Positions 44,090 through 52,216 of a stretch of 64,000 nt of DNA are shown here, piece after piece (the first letter of the stretch is position 1; every line of letters starts with the position of its first letter). A model generated the notes under the pieces. The model searched no databases, had not been told where the DNA came from, and saw only the letters and a program-made list of their open reading frames with translations. The stretch comes from Shimia litoralis (GTDB lineage: Bacteria > Pseudomonadota > Alphaproteobacteria > Rhodobacterales > Rhodobacteraceae), in contig NZ_SULI01000014.1 in the NCBI RefSeq assembly GCF_005518135.1, positions 21,187 to 85,186 of the forward strand, given 5' to 3'. The translations under genes were made by a program, and so were the position numbers.

Positions 44090-44917
44090 TTAGCTCTGCG
44101 GGGCGTCAGGTTCTGCGCCTAACCCGCGTGATAAGCTTTCTGCTGCGGATTTGACGTCGGCGCCAACTTGGGCAACCCGTTCCTGCGTGAGGCGGCTGAT
44201 CGGTCCAGACACAGAGATACCTGCCACGGCTTCGCCATAAAAATTGAATATCGGGGCCGCAACACAGCGCATCCCCAAGTTCTTTTCCTCGTCATCTACG
44301 GCATAGCCAAGGTGGCGGGCATTTTGCATCTCGGCGCGGAGGGTTTCGGGGTCGCACAGGGTGTGTTCGGTAAAGGATTCTCGTGCGTGTGTGCGCAAAA
44401 ACCATGACAGCGCATCATCAGAATAGCAGCTGAGCAATGCCTTGCCGATCCCGGAAGCATGCATGGGGGACAAGGTTCCCGGTGGGAAAAAGGCACGAAT
44501 GGACTCGTGGGTTTCGACTTGGCTTAGAAACATCACGTGCCCGTCTTTTTCGATGCCAAGATTGGCTGTCTCACCGGTGGCTTGCATCAAGTCCCGCATG
44601 ACGGGGCGCGCGCGCTCGACCACGCTGGACCGGCGCAAAAATGCAGACCCCAAACGAAACGACATCGGTCCGATGTGCCATGCTTGGGTTTGTGGATCGT
44701 TTTCCACAAACCCCCGCGCCGCAAGTGTGCTCAGGACGCGGTACATCGTGGCGACTGACTGATCGAGGTGTGATGCGATTTCCGAGAGGGTCATGCCATT
44801 GCTTTGGGCGAGGGTTTCCAAAACGACCAAGGCTCGATCCAACGACTGAATCGGGTTTGCCGTCGTGTCGGTGTTAAAGGCCTTGGGGCGGCCCTTGTTT
44901 CGAATGGGTGGGGGCAT
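44090..44917 (-). CDS. bhcR: IclR-family regulator of the beta-hydroxyaspartate cycle
   Basis: 275 residues from ATG 44917. Winged helix at about 25-75 (PIQSLDRALVVLETLAQSNG, MTLSEIASHLDQSVATMYRV), then the IclR ligand domain (MHASGIGKALLSCYSD, YAVDDEEKNLGMRCVAAPIF, AGISVSGPISRL). It is divergent from bhcABCD, the known arrangement of bhcR, whose product senses glyoxylate in Paracoccus. The AT-rich gap between the two genes carries two TTTTCA/TGAAAA dyads. A longer start at 44977 would place one dyad inside the gene, so the shorter start is preferred. Confidence 0.92.
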   Translation of the reverse strand: MPPPIRNKGRPKAFNTDTTANPIQSLDRALVVLETLAQSNGMTLSEIASHLDQSVATMYRVLSTLAARGFVENDPQTQAWHIGPMSFRLGSAFLRRSSVVERARPVMRDLMQATGETANLGIEKDGHVMFLSQVETHESIRAFFPPGTLSPMHASGIGKALLSCYSDDALSWFLRTHARESFTEHTLCDPETLRAEMQNARHLGYAVDDEEKNLGMRCVAAPIFNFYGEAVAGISVSGPISRLTQERVAQVGADVKSAAESLSRGLGAEPDAPQS

Positions 44918-44970
44918 TGGGGGTGAATTTCTCTCAACTTGAACTCGAAAAAATACTGCAATGAATTGCG

Positions 44971-44987
44971 TTTTCACACAATGAAAA
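44971..44987. promoter_or_regulatory. Candidate BhcR operator 1
   Basis: TTTTCA-CACAA-TGAAAA, a perfect dyad with 6-bp arms, between bhcR and bhcA. Confidence 0.5.
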
Positions 44988-45024
44988 AATTTAAACCTAT
45001 GATTTTATTTCATAAAGCTAATGA

Positions 45025-45041
45025 TTTTTCAAAATGAAAAA
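45025..45041. promoter_or_regulatory. Candidate BhcR operator 2
   Basis: TTTTTCA-AAA-TGAAAAA, a perfect dyad with 7-bp arms, 72 bases before the bhcA start. It has the same arm sequence as the first dyad but a different spacer. Confidence 0.5.
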
Positions 45042-45112
45042 CCTTTTCAAAAAAATTTACCTTCATCATGCTGCGCGCTAGCTTTGTGGAGAAATTCAAA
45101 AAGGGGGCTGTG

Positions 45113-46303
45113 ATGAGCTTTCAAAATCCAGTGTTTATTCCCGGACCGACAAACATGCCGGAAGGGCTTCGCAAGGCAGTTGATATGCCAACTTTGGATC
45201 ACCGGTCTTCTCTGTTCGCAGATATTCTGCATCCGGCGCTGGCGGGCGTGAAAAAGGTTCTCAAGAGCGAAACAGCCGAAGTCTTCATTTTCCCCTCTAC
45301 CGGAACTGGTGGATGGGAGACGGCCTTGACCAATACCCTGTCAGCCGGCGACAAAGTTCTGGCCGCGCGGAATGGCATGTTCAGCCACCGTTGGATCGAC
45401 ATGTGCACGCGTCACGGATTGGACATGACGGTGGTGGATGCGCCGTGGGGGGCTGGTATTCCGCTGGATCGCTACGAAGATATCCTGCGTAAGGATGTGA
45501 ACCACGAGATCAAGGTGGTTCTGGCCACACATAACGAGACAGCCACAGGTGTGCGCAGCGATATCGCGGGTGTACGTCGTGCCATGGATGCGGCGGGCCA
45601 TCCGGCGCTTTTGTATGTGGATGGTGTGTCGTCGATCGGGTCGATGGATTTTCAAATGGATGCGTGGGGCGTCGATATCGCGGTCACGGGATCGCAAAAG
45701 GGCTTTATGCTGCCTGCTGGCCTCGCAATTGTTGCCTTTTCTCCAAAGGCAGTTGCGCGCACTGAAACGGCAGGCTTGGCGCGTACGTTCTTTGATGTGC
45801 GCGATATGGCGGCTGGATATGCCAATAACGCTTATCCGTATACGCCGGCTGTAGGATTGCTGAACGGGCTTAAGACATCCACCGAGATGTTGCTGGAAGA
45901 AGGTCTTGAGGCGGTGTTTGCGCGCCACACGCGGATCGCCAATGGCGTGCGGGCAGCTGTGGATGCTTGGGGGCTTGCGCTGTGTGCAGCATCGCCTGAT
46001 CTGTATTCTGATACCGTCAGCGCCATCGTGACTCCGCAAGGATTTAACGCCACTGACATCGTGACCCATGCTGCAGATGTCTATGACGTCGCTTTTGGTG
46101 TCGGGCTTGGGGATGTTGCAGGCAAGGTCTTTCGCATCGGGCACTTGGGATCAATGACTGACGTCATGGCCTTGGCCGGAATTGCGACTGCGGAAATGTG
46201 CATGGTCGATCTGGGTTTGGATATCCAGTTGGGGGCAGGCGTGGCGGCAGCGCAGGAGAGCTATCGGGCGTCAACAGCGGATGCGCGCCGGGCGGCAGCG
46301 TGA
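45113..46303 (+). CDS. bhcA: Aspartate-glyoxylate aminotransferase
   Basis: 396 residues from ATG 45113, after AAGGGGG. A class V PLP aminotransferase: FIPGPTNMPEGLRKAVDMPT, DHRSSLFADILHPALAGVK, FPSTGTGGWETALTNTL and the PLP lysine in VTGSQKGFMLPAGLAIVAF. BhcA moves the amino group of aspartate to glyoxylate, giving oxaloacetate and glycine. The closest alternatives are serine-glyoxylate aminotransferase and the purine enzyme PucG; the bhcR-bhcABCD order decides for BhcA. The stop overlaps the start region of bhcB. Confidence 0.93.
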   Translation: MSFQNPVFIPGPTNMPEGLRKAVDMPTLDHRSSLFADILHPALAGVKKVLKSETAEVFIFPSTGTGGWETALTNTLSAGDKVLAARNGMFSHRWIDMCTRHGLDMTVVDAPWGAGIPLDRYEDILRKDVNHEIKVVLATHNETATGVRSDIAGVRRAMDAAGHPALLYVDGVSSIGSMDFQMDAWGVDIAVTGSQKGFMLPAGLAIVAFSPKAVARTETAGLARTFFDVRDMAAGYANNAYPYTPAVGLLNGLKTSTEMLLEEGLEAVFARHTRIANGVRAAVDAWGLALCAASPDLYSDTVSAIVTPQGFNATDIVTHAADVYDVAFGVGLGDVAGKVFRIGHLGSMTDVMALAGIATAEMCMVDLGLDIQLGAGVAAAQESYRASTADARRAAA

Positions 46304-46305
46304 GC

Positions 46306-47274
46306 ATGGATATGCCAGAGATGATGCCTCCGACCTTCCAAGATATGCTGGATGCGCATACGCGGATCAAACCCTATGTGCACCAAACGCCAGTTCTGAC
46401 CTCGTCATTCTTGAATGACCTGACCGGTGCGCAGCTGTTTTTCAAATGTGAGAACCTGCAAAAAGCTGCGGCTTTTAAGGTACGCGGTGCGTCGAATGCC
46501 GTGTTTGGATTGTCCGAAGATCAGGCGCGCTTGGGCGTGGCCACGCATTCAAGCGGAAACCATGCCCTGTCGTTGTCTTATGCTGCCGGGCGACGGGGTA
46601 TTGCGTGTCACGTGGTGATGCCACACACGGCGCCGCAGGCAAAAAAAGATGCGGTCATCGGATATGGTGGACAAATCACCGAATGCGAACCCTCCACGAC
46701 AAGTCGCGAAGCGGTGTTTGCGCAGGTTCAGGTCAAGACAGGCGCAGATTTCGTGCATCCGTACAATGATCCACGGGTGATTGCAGGGCAGGGCACATGT
46801 GCGCATGAACTCTTGGCGCAAACCGGTGGTTTGGATGCTGTTATCGCACCGATTGGGGGGGGAGGTATGATTTCCGGAACCTGCCTGACGTTGTCGACGT
46901 TAGCACCAGAGACCGCAGTCTTTGCCGCAGAACCCGATCAGGCAGATGACGCCGCCCGAAGCCTGCGCGCAGGACATATCATCGCTGATGATGCGCCTGT
47001 GACTGTGGCGGACGGGCTTAAGGTGCCGTTGAAAGACCTGACTTGGCATTTTGTCAGCACCCATGTGCAGGACATTCTGACCGTCAGCGAACAAGAGATC
47101 ATCGACGCCATGCGGTTGATCTGGGCGCGTATGAAGCTTGTGGTGGAACCCTCAAGTGCGGTGACGCTTGCGGCGATTTTGAAACACAAAGACATCTTCG
47201 CGGGCAAACGCGTTGGGGTCATTTTGACCGGAGGCAATGTCGATTTGGACAGATTGCCTTGGATGACATCTTGA
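46306..47274 (+). CDS. bhcB: Beta-hydroxyaspartate dehydratase
   Basis: 322 residues from ATG 46306, 2 bases after the bhcA stop; several nearby Met codons are alternatives. Fold type II PLP enzyme like threonine dehydratase/serine racemase: PVLTSSFLNDLTGAQLFFKC, PLP lysine in AAAFKVRGASNAV, THSSGNHALSLSYAAGR, and the glycine loop PIGGGGMISGTCLTL. It dehydrates (2R,3S)-beta-hydroxyaspartate to iminosuccinate. Without the context it would be called a threonine dehydratase. Confidence 0.92.
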   Translation: MDMPEMMPPTFQDMLDAHTRIKPYVHQTPVLTSSFLNDLTGAQLFFKCENLQKAAAFKVRGASNAVFGLSEDQARLGVATHSSGNHALSLSYAAGRRGIACHVVMPHTAPQAKKDAVIGYGGQITECEPSTTSREAVFAQVQVKTGADFVHPYNDPRVIAGQGTCAHELLAQTGGLDAVIAPIGGGGMISGTCLTLSTLAPETAVFAAEPDQADDAARSLRAGHIIADDAPVTVADGLKVPLKDLTWHFVSTHVQDILTVSEQEIIDAMRLIWARMKLVVEPSSAVTLAAILKHKDIFAGKRVGVILTGGNVDLDRLPWMTS

Positions 47275-47291
47275 ATGCAGGAGCAAATGAC

Positions 47292-48455
47292 ATGAACGCA
47301 CAGACACAAATCGCAAACCTAGAAGTTGGTTTTGATGTGCCCGCATTGCCGGGCATGGATGAAAGCGAAATTCAAACGCCATGTTTGGTGCTGGATTTGG
47401 ACGCGTTGGAATACAACATCAAAAAGATGGGCGACTATGCCAAAGCGCACGGCATGCGCCATCGCGTACACGGCAAGATGCACAAATCCGTTGATGTGGC
47501 AAAGCTGCAAGAGGCGCTGGGGGATGCGGTTGGCGTATGTTGCCAGAAGGTCTCCGAAGCTGAGGTCTTTGCGCGTGGCGGGATCAAAGATGTTCTGGTG
47601 TCTAATCAAGTGCGAGACCCGCGCAAGCTGGATCGTTTGGCACGCTTGCCCAAGCTTGGGGCGCGCACCATTGTCTGTGTGGATGATCTGGACAACGTGG
47701 CAGAGCTGTCTGCGGCCGCACAGCGGCAAGGCACGCAGCTTGAGTGTTTGATCGAGATTGATTGCGGCGCAGGGCGCTGCGGGGTGAATTCGGCACAGGA
47801 TGTTGTGGAGATTGCCATGGCCATTCAAGCGGCCGAGAACCTGACGTTCACGGGTATTCAGGCCTATCAAGGTGCCATGCAGCACATGGACAGCTATCAA
47901 GACCGAAAGGCCAAACTTGAGATCGCGATTGCTCAGGTCAAAGAGGCGGTTGAGGCCCTGAAGGTCGCGGGCATATCTTGCGAGCTTGTGTCGGGTGGGG
48001 GAACCGGTTCGTATTATTTCGAGAGCACTTCAGGTGTCTATAATGAACTTCAATGCGGGTCATATGCGTTTATGGATGCGGACTATGGGCGCATTCTGGA
48101 TGAAAACGGCACGCGCATTGATCAGGGGGAATGGAAAAATGCTCTGTTCATTCTGACCAGTGTCATGAGCCATACCAAAGTAGACAAAGCCATCGTAGAC
48201 GCCGGGCTCAAAGCACAATCGGTCGACAGTGGATTGCCCACAATCTTTGGGCGCGACGATGTGAGTTATCTTAAGTGTTCGGATGAACATGGCGTTGTCG
48301 GCGATCCTGATGGTGTTCTTAAGATAAATGACAAACTGCGTCTGGTGCCCGGTCACTGTGATCCGACATGCAATGTGCATGATTGGTACGTGGGGGTGCG
48401 TAATGGCAAGGTCGAAACGCTTTGGCCTGTTTCCGCGCGCGGCAAGGCATACTGA
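47292..48455 (+). CDS. bhcC: Beta-hydroxyaspartate aldolase
   Basis: 387 residues from ATG 47292 with GCAGGAG 8 bases upstream. A fold type III PLP enzyme of the D-threonine aldolase family: IQTPCLVLDLDALEYNIKKM, the PLP lysine region RVHGKMHKSVDVAKLQE, LIEIDCGAGRCGV and the metal-binding PGHCDPTCNVHDWYVGVRNG. BhcC condenses glycine with a second glyoxylate to (2R,3S)-beta-hydroxyaspartate. The third gene of the operon, 17 bases after bhcB. Confidence 0.94.
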   Translation: MNAQTQIANLEVGFDVPALPGMDESEIQTPCLVLDLDALEYNIKKMGDYAKAHGMRHRVHGKMHKSVDVAKLQEALGDAVGVCCQKVSEAEVFARGGIKDVLVSNQVRDPRKLDRLARLPKLGARTIVCVDDLDNVAELSAAAQRQGTQLECLIEIDCGAGRCGVNSAQDVVEIAMAIQAAENLTFTGIQAYQGAMQHMDSYQDRKAKLEIAIAQVKEAVEALKVAGISCELVSGGGTGSYYFESTSGVYNELQCGSYAFMDADYGRILDENGTRIDQGEWKNALFILTSVMSHTKVDKAIVDAGLKAQSVDSGLPTIFGRDDVSYLKCSDEHGVVGDPDGVLKINDKLRLVPGHCDPTCNVHDWYVGVRNGKVETLWPVSARGKAY

Positions 48456-48524
48456 ATCACAGGGCAGGCAAAGATGGCGGCGGGCATTGGGTGTGCTGCC
48501 GTCGCATATTTTAAGGAACTTCTT

Positions 48525-49490
48525 ATGATTATCGTACCTGAACACGAAATCTCTGGATTGATGACGCGCCAAGACAGCTTTGACGCTGTTGAAAAGGTGT
48601 TTGCATCGATGGCAAGCGGGGCGGCGTATAACTTTCCGGTGATCCGCGAGGCGATTGGCCATGCGGATGCACTCTATGGGTTCAAATCGGGGTTTGACCG
48701 CGCTGGGCTGAACCTTGGTCTTAAGTCAGGTGGGTATTGGCCGGGGAACGCCGATAAGGGGCTGACCAATCACCAGTCAACCGTGTTTCTGTTTGACGCC
48801 GATACAGGGAAATGCCGCGCGATTGTAGGAGGGAACCTGTTGACGGCCTTGCGTACGGCGGCGGCCAGTGCGGTTTCGATCAAATATCTGGCGCCCAAGT
48901 CTGCCAAAGTGCTGGGGATGATCGGGGCAGGGCATCAATCCTCGTTTCAATTGCGGGCCGCACTGGATCAGCGGGCGTTTGAAAAGGTGATTGGATGGAA
49001 CTTGCATCCAGAACATCTGAGCCGGCTGGAAGACGTTGCCACAGAGGCGGGATTGCCTTTCGAGGCGGTTGAGCTGGATCAGCTTGGGCAAGAGGCAGAT
49101 ACGATCATCACCATCACGTCGTCATTTGCCCCGATCCTCAAGAATGCCCATGTGACGGGTGGCACGCATATCGCCTGTATGGGGACCGATACCGTGGGCA
49201 AGCAAGAAGTCGATGCAGAGCTGGTGGCCCGTGCGCAGGTCTTTACCGACGAAGTGGCGCAGTCGATCTCGTTGGGGGAATGCCAACATGCAATGTCTGC
49301 GGGGCTGATCCGCCAAGAGCAGATTGCGCAAATCGGGGATGTCATCAACGGCACGCACACTGGGCGCACGTCAGAAAACGATATTACCTTGTTTGACGGG
49401 ACCGGCGTGGGCTTACAGGACTTGGCGGTGGCTTCTGCTGTGGTGGAGCTTGCTGTGGCACGAGGCGTTGCCATTGAGGTGGATTTCTGA
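48525..49490 (+). CDS. bhcD: Iminosuccinate reductase
   Basis: 321 residues from ATG 48525, after TTAAGGA. An ornithine cyclodeaminase/mu-crystallin fold: GGNLLTALRTAAASAVSIKY, the NAD motif VLGMIGAGHQSSFQLRAALD, THIACMGTDTVGKQEVD and LFDGTGVGLQDLAVASAVVE. BhcD reduces iminosuccinate to L-aspartate with NADH, which regenerates the amino donor of BhcA. Last gene of the bhc operon, 69 bases after bhcC. Confidence 0.94.
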   Translation: MIIVPEHEISGLMTRQDSFDAVEKVFASMASGAAYNFPVIREAIGHADALYGFKSGFDRAGLNLGLKSGGYWPGNADKGLTNHQSTVFLFDADTGKCRAIVGGNLLTALRTAAASAVSIKYLAPKSAKVLGMIGAGHQSSFQLRAALDQRAFEKVIGWNLHPEHLSRLEDVATEAGLPFEAVELDQLGQEADTIITITSSFAPILKNAHVTGGTHIACMGTDTVGKQEVDAELVARAQVFTDEVAQSISLGECQHAMSAGLIRQEQIAQIGDVINGTHTGRTSENDITLFDGTGVGLQDLAVASAVVELAVARGVAIEVDF

Positions 49491-49610
49491 CCTGTTGTCT
49501 TGAACCAGACGCGGGACAGGCGTGTGTCATGCTGCAGATATAGCCAGCGTGTGAAACCGCTGTGCGCGGTGCATCACACATGGCTTTTGTCCAGATACAT
49601 GCTGTTTTTT

Positions 49611-49642
49611 GTCCTGTTCGCCCAAATCAACGCGAACAGGAC
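49611..49642. other. Strong hairpin between bhcD and fbp
   Basis: GTCCTGTTCGC and GCGAACAGGAC are perfect 11-bp arms around a 10-base loop. The T-run precedes the stem (TTTTTT at 49605) and none follows, so it is not a standard intrinsic terminator on either strand. It may stop bhc transcription by another mechanism or shape the fbp leader. Confidence 0.7.
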
Positions 49643-49718
49643 ATAATTACCAATTTCCTTTATGGCCCGAATATGGAATGCAGGGGCAAAGCCCGCATAT
49701 TATTTTTGGACAGTTCCG

Positions 49719-50683
49719 ATGCAAGATAAACCCAATTCTCTTCCGACAAATCTTATTCCTCAGGCTCTTGTGCCTGTCATGCTCTCCATCTGCGATACGG
49801 CACGTGATGTGGCCGACGTGATTGCCCGCGGTGCGCTGGGCCAAGCGCTGGGTCAAGAGGTCGGGGCGATGAACTCTGACGGTGACGGTCAAAAGCGCTG
49901 GACGTGTTGACCGACGAAATGTTTGCAGACGCGCTGACGCGGGCCGGTGTGCGATTTTACGCCTCGGAAGAGCGTGATGATGTTGTGACCCTGAACCCGG
50001 AAGGTCCGCTTGCGGTGGCCATGGATCCACTGGATGGCTCTTCCAATATCGATGTGAATGTGTCCATCGGGTCGATTTTCTCGATTTTCGAAGCGGCAGA
50101 AGACGGCGAAGCAAGTGTGCTGCGTCCAGCCAGCGAGCAACTGGCGGGGGGCTACGTGATTTATGGCCCGCAAACCGCTTTGGTTGTGACCTTTGGCGAT
50201 GGCACACAATATTATATTCTTGATCCGAAAACCGGTGTGTTCACTCTGGTCACAGATCGTATGGAAATTCCGCCTCAGGCCAGCGAATTCGCGATCAACG
50301 CGTCGAATTCCCGCCATTGGCACGCCCCGGTCAGCAGTTATATCGACGATTGTCTGGCCGGCACCGAAGGCCCCCACGGTCGCGATTTCAACATGCGTTG
50401 GGTCGGGTCATTGGTGGCGGAAACGCATCGCATTATTACACGTGGCGGTTTGTTCCTGTATCCAGCGGATGATCGCCCTGGATACGAGACCGGGCGCCTG
50501 CGCATGGTCTATGAATGTGCCCCGATTGCCTTTTTGGTGGAACAAGCTGGCGGCAAGGCCACAGATGGCGCACATCCTTTGATGCAACATCAGGCTGGCC
50601 GCCTGCACGCGCGCGTGCCGCTTGTTTTCGGATCAACTCAAAAGGTCGAGCGGGTCGCAGAATATCACCAACGCCTTGGCTAA
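49719..50683 (+). pseudogene. fbp: Class I fructose-1,6-bisphosphatase with a one-base frameshift
   Basis: The 5' part (from ATG 49719) reads PQALVPVMLSICDTARDVAD, then [22 protein letters not shown] and hits a stop at 49908. One frame back, the protein continues from codon 49895 as [20 protein letters not shown] and shows the class I motif [12 protein letters not shown] (with metal ligands D, D), [28 protein letters not shown] and the C-terminus. One extra A in the AAAA run at 49891-49894 would restore a full-length enzyme. A sequencing or assembly error, a recent mutation or ribosomal frameshifting could each explain this. FBPase is needed for gluconeogenesis from C4 acids made by the BHA cycle. 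Confidence 0.88.
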
Positions 50684-50702
50684 GTGCGGCCAACATACGT
50701 GC

Positions 50703-50742
50703 GCCAAACGAGCATGGCTGTGTGTCGCCATGCCCGTTTGGC
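50703..50742. other. Long hairpin between fbp and gph
   Basis: GCCAAACGaGCATGGC pairs with GCCATGCcCGTTTGGC (one mismatch) around an 8-base loop, followed by AAAAA rather than T on the plus strand. It lies 20 bases upstream of the gph start. Confidence 0.7.
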
Positions 50743-50761
50743 AAAAACATAAGGGGTAAAG

Positions 50762-51421
50762 ATGAAAGCCATCGTGTTTGATCTAGACGGAACATTGGTC
50801 GATTCCGCCCCTGACATTCAGGCCGCCGTCAATACGATGCTGGCCAACGAAGGGCAGGGGCCGCTTGATCTGCCCACGGTGACATCGTTTGTCGGCAATG
50901 GTCTGCCAAAGCTGGTTGAACGCGTTATCCGGCATTGCGCGATGGATATGGCTCAATTTGATCGTTTGGTGGCGGATACCTTGATGATCTATAATACGGC
51001 CACATCGGATTTGACCCGTCCCTATCCGAATATGATGGCATGTCTGACCCGTCTTAAGGCCGCCGGATATCGCATGGCAGTCTGTACGAACAAGCCCTAT
51101 GGCCCAGCGGTGCATCTGCTGTTGAATCTCAAGCTGGATGACTTTTTCGAGGTTGTGATCGGTGGCGATTCCACCGATGCGCGCAAGCCGGATCCCTTGC
51201 CCCTCACAACGGTGATCGAGCAACTTGGTGCGACACAGGTTCTATATGTGGGCGATAGTGAGATTGACGCAGATACGGCGCTCAACGCGGGCGTGCCGTT
51301 TGCTCTGTTTTCCCAAGGGTATCGCAAGCGACCTGTGTACGAGATTGCCCATCAGCATCTGTTTTCAGATTTTGACCAACTCTTTGATATTGCCACATCT
51401 GTCTTGGGCGATCCAACCTAG
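50762..51421 (+). CDS. gph: Phosphoglycolate phosphatase (HAD family)
   Basis: 219 residues: FDLDGTLVDSAPDIQAAVNT (HAD motif I), VCTNKPYGPAVHLLLNL (motif II), KPDPLPLTTVIEQL (motif III) and VLYVGDSEIDADTALNAGVP (motif IV), with the cap domain in between. This matches Gph, which releases glycolate from 2-phosphoglycolate; beta-phosphoglucomutase-type HADs are less likely given the length and motifs. Glycolate oxidised to glyoxylate would enter the neighbouring BHA cycle. It lies 78 bases after fbp. Confidence 0.9.
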   Translation: MKAIVFDLDGTLVDSAPDIQAAVNTMLANEGQGPLDLPTVTSFVGNGLPKLVERVIRHCAMDMAQFDRLVADTLMIYNTATSDLTRPYPNMMACLTRLKAAGYRMAVCTNKPYGPAVHLLLNLKLDDFFEVVIGGDSTDARKPDPLPLTTVIEQLGATQVLYVGDSEIDADTALNAGVPFALFSQGYRKRPVYEIAHQHLFSDFDQLFDIATSVLGDPT

Positions 51422-51565
51422 GTTGCGCACATAAGCACGGGCGGCAATTTGCTGTTTGGTGCCAAGTTTTGCACAGGGTGCTTGCCCGATGCGGTTTGGT
51501 TGATAAACTGTTGCATGACATTTGTAGGCTGACCCGTCGGTCGGTGTGTATTCTGGGAGAGTTTT

Positions 51566-52138
51566 ATGAAAGCCACCTTAGTTGGAATGATTGCCGGGAT
51601 GGGGATGCTGGCAGCCACAGCAGGCTTTGCCGGTCCCCCCCAATTGAAGCCTGCGAACCCGCAGCCTTCCGGGCTCAAATCTGGCTTGTCGGTCAGCTAT
51701 GCCTATCCGATTGACGTCAAAACCCTGAGTGCTGCGCGCTCTGCCCTTAACGAAGGCGCAAAGCGTGGCAAGCCACTCAAGGGATTGAACTATGCCGATA
51801 CCCGCCAAGGCGAAAAGGCACTGACCTCTAAGAAAGAACATGCCGTCGCAGCACGCATCAAGGGGTACGTAAAATTTGATGCCCCCGGTATTTATGAAAT
51901 CGAGATGTTCACCAACGATGGTCTGGACATGACCATCGGCGGCCAAAAGGTTGGATATCTGGATGAACGCAGCCCGTGCGGAAGCGCAGGCATGAAGCGC
52001 GTCGAGGTGCCCCAAGCTGGGTGGTACGCGCTGTCTGCCACATATTTTCAGAGACTGGGCACCAGTTGCCTGCAAATGGAGATGGGCAAGCAAGGCAGCA
52101 AGCGCAAACAGGTTTCGAACGGTATTTTTGGCCACTAG
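51566..52138 (+). CDS. Exported protein with a PA14-like fold
   Basis: 190 residues with a signal peptide (MKATLVGMIAGMGMLAATAG, cleavage after GFA). The mature protein shows VSYAYPIDVKTLSAARSALN, AARIKGYVKFDAPGIYEIEM and FTNDGLDMTIGGQKVGYLD, the beta pattern and Asp-rich loop of PA14 carbohydrate-binding domains (NDGxDxTIGG). Two cysteines (SPCGS, TSCLQME) may pair. No partner genes; possibly a periplasmic or secreted glycan binder. A terminator follows. Confidence 0.75.
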   Translation: MKATLVGMIAGMGMLAATAGFAGPPQLKPANPQPSGLKSGLSVSYAYPIDVKTLSAARSALNEGAKRGKPLKGLNYADTRQGEKALTSKKEHAVAARIKGYVKFDAPGIYEIEMFTNDGLDMTIGGQKVGYLDERSPCGSAGMKRVEVPQAGWYALSATYFQRLGTSCLQMEMGKQGSKRKQVSNGIFGH

Positions 52139-52158
52139 GCCCGCTGTTCAATCGGATC

Positions 52159-52186
52159 AAAAGGGGGCCGGATGGTCCCCTTTTTT
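52159..52186 (+). terminator. Intrinsic terminator after the PA14-like gene
   Basis: AAAAGGGGGCC / GGTCCCCTTTTTT stem with a GGAT-type loop and a T6 tail, 20 bases after the stop. Confidence 0.9.
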
Positions 52187-52216
52187 GTGTCTGAACGCTG
52201 GGGATCTGCAGACGGC

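Noticed and set aside
45113..46303. PucG (ureidoglycine-glyoxylate aminotransferase) as the function of the class V aminotransferase
   Set aside because: It would fit the purine context, but the gene is the first of a bhcABCD set with its IclR regulator, and AllA indicates the allantoicase route where PucG is not needed.
49904..50683. An intact short FBPase starting at 49904
   Set aside because: It would lack the N-terminal part that is plainly present one frame away; a frameshifted full-length gene explains both pieces.
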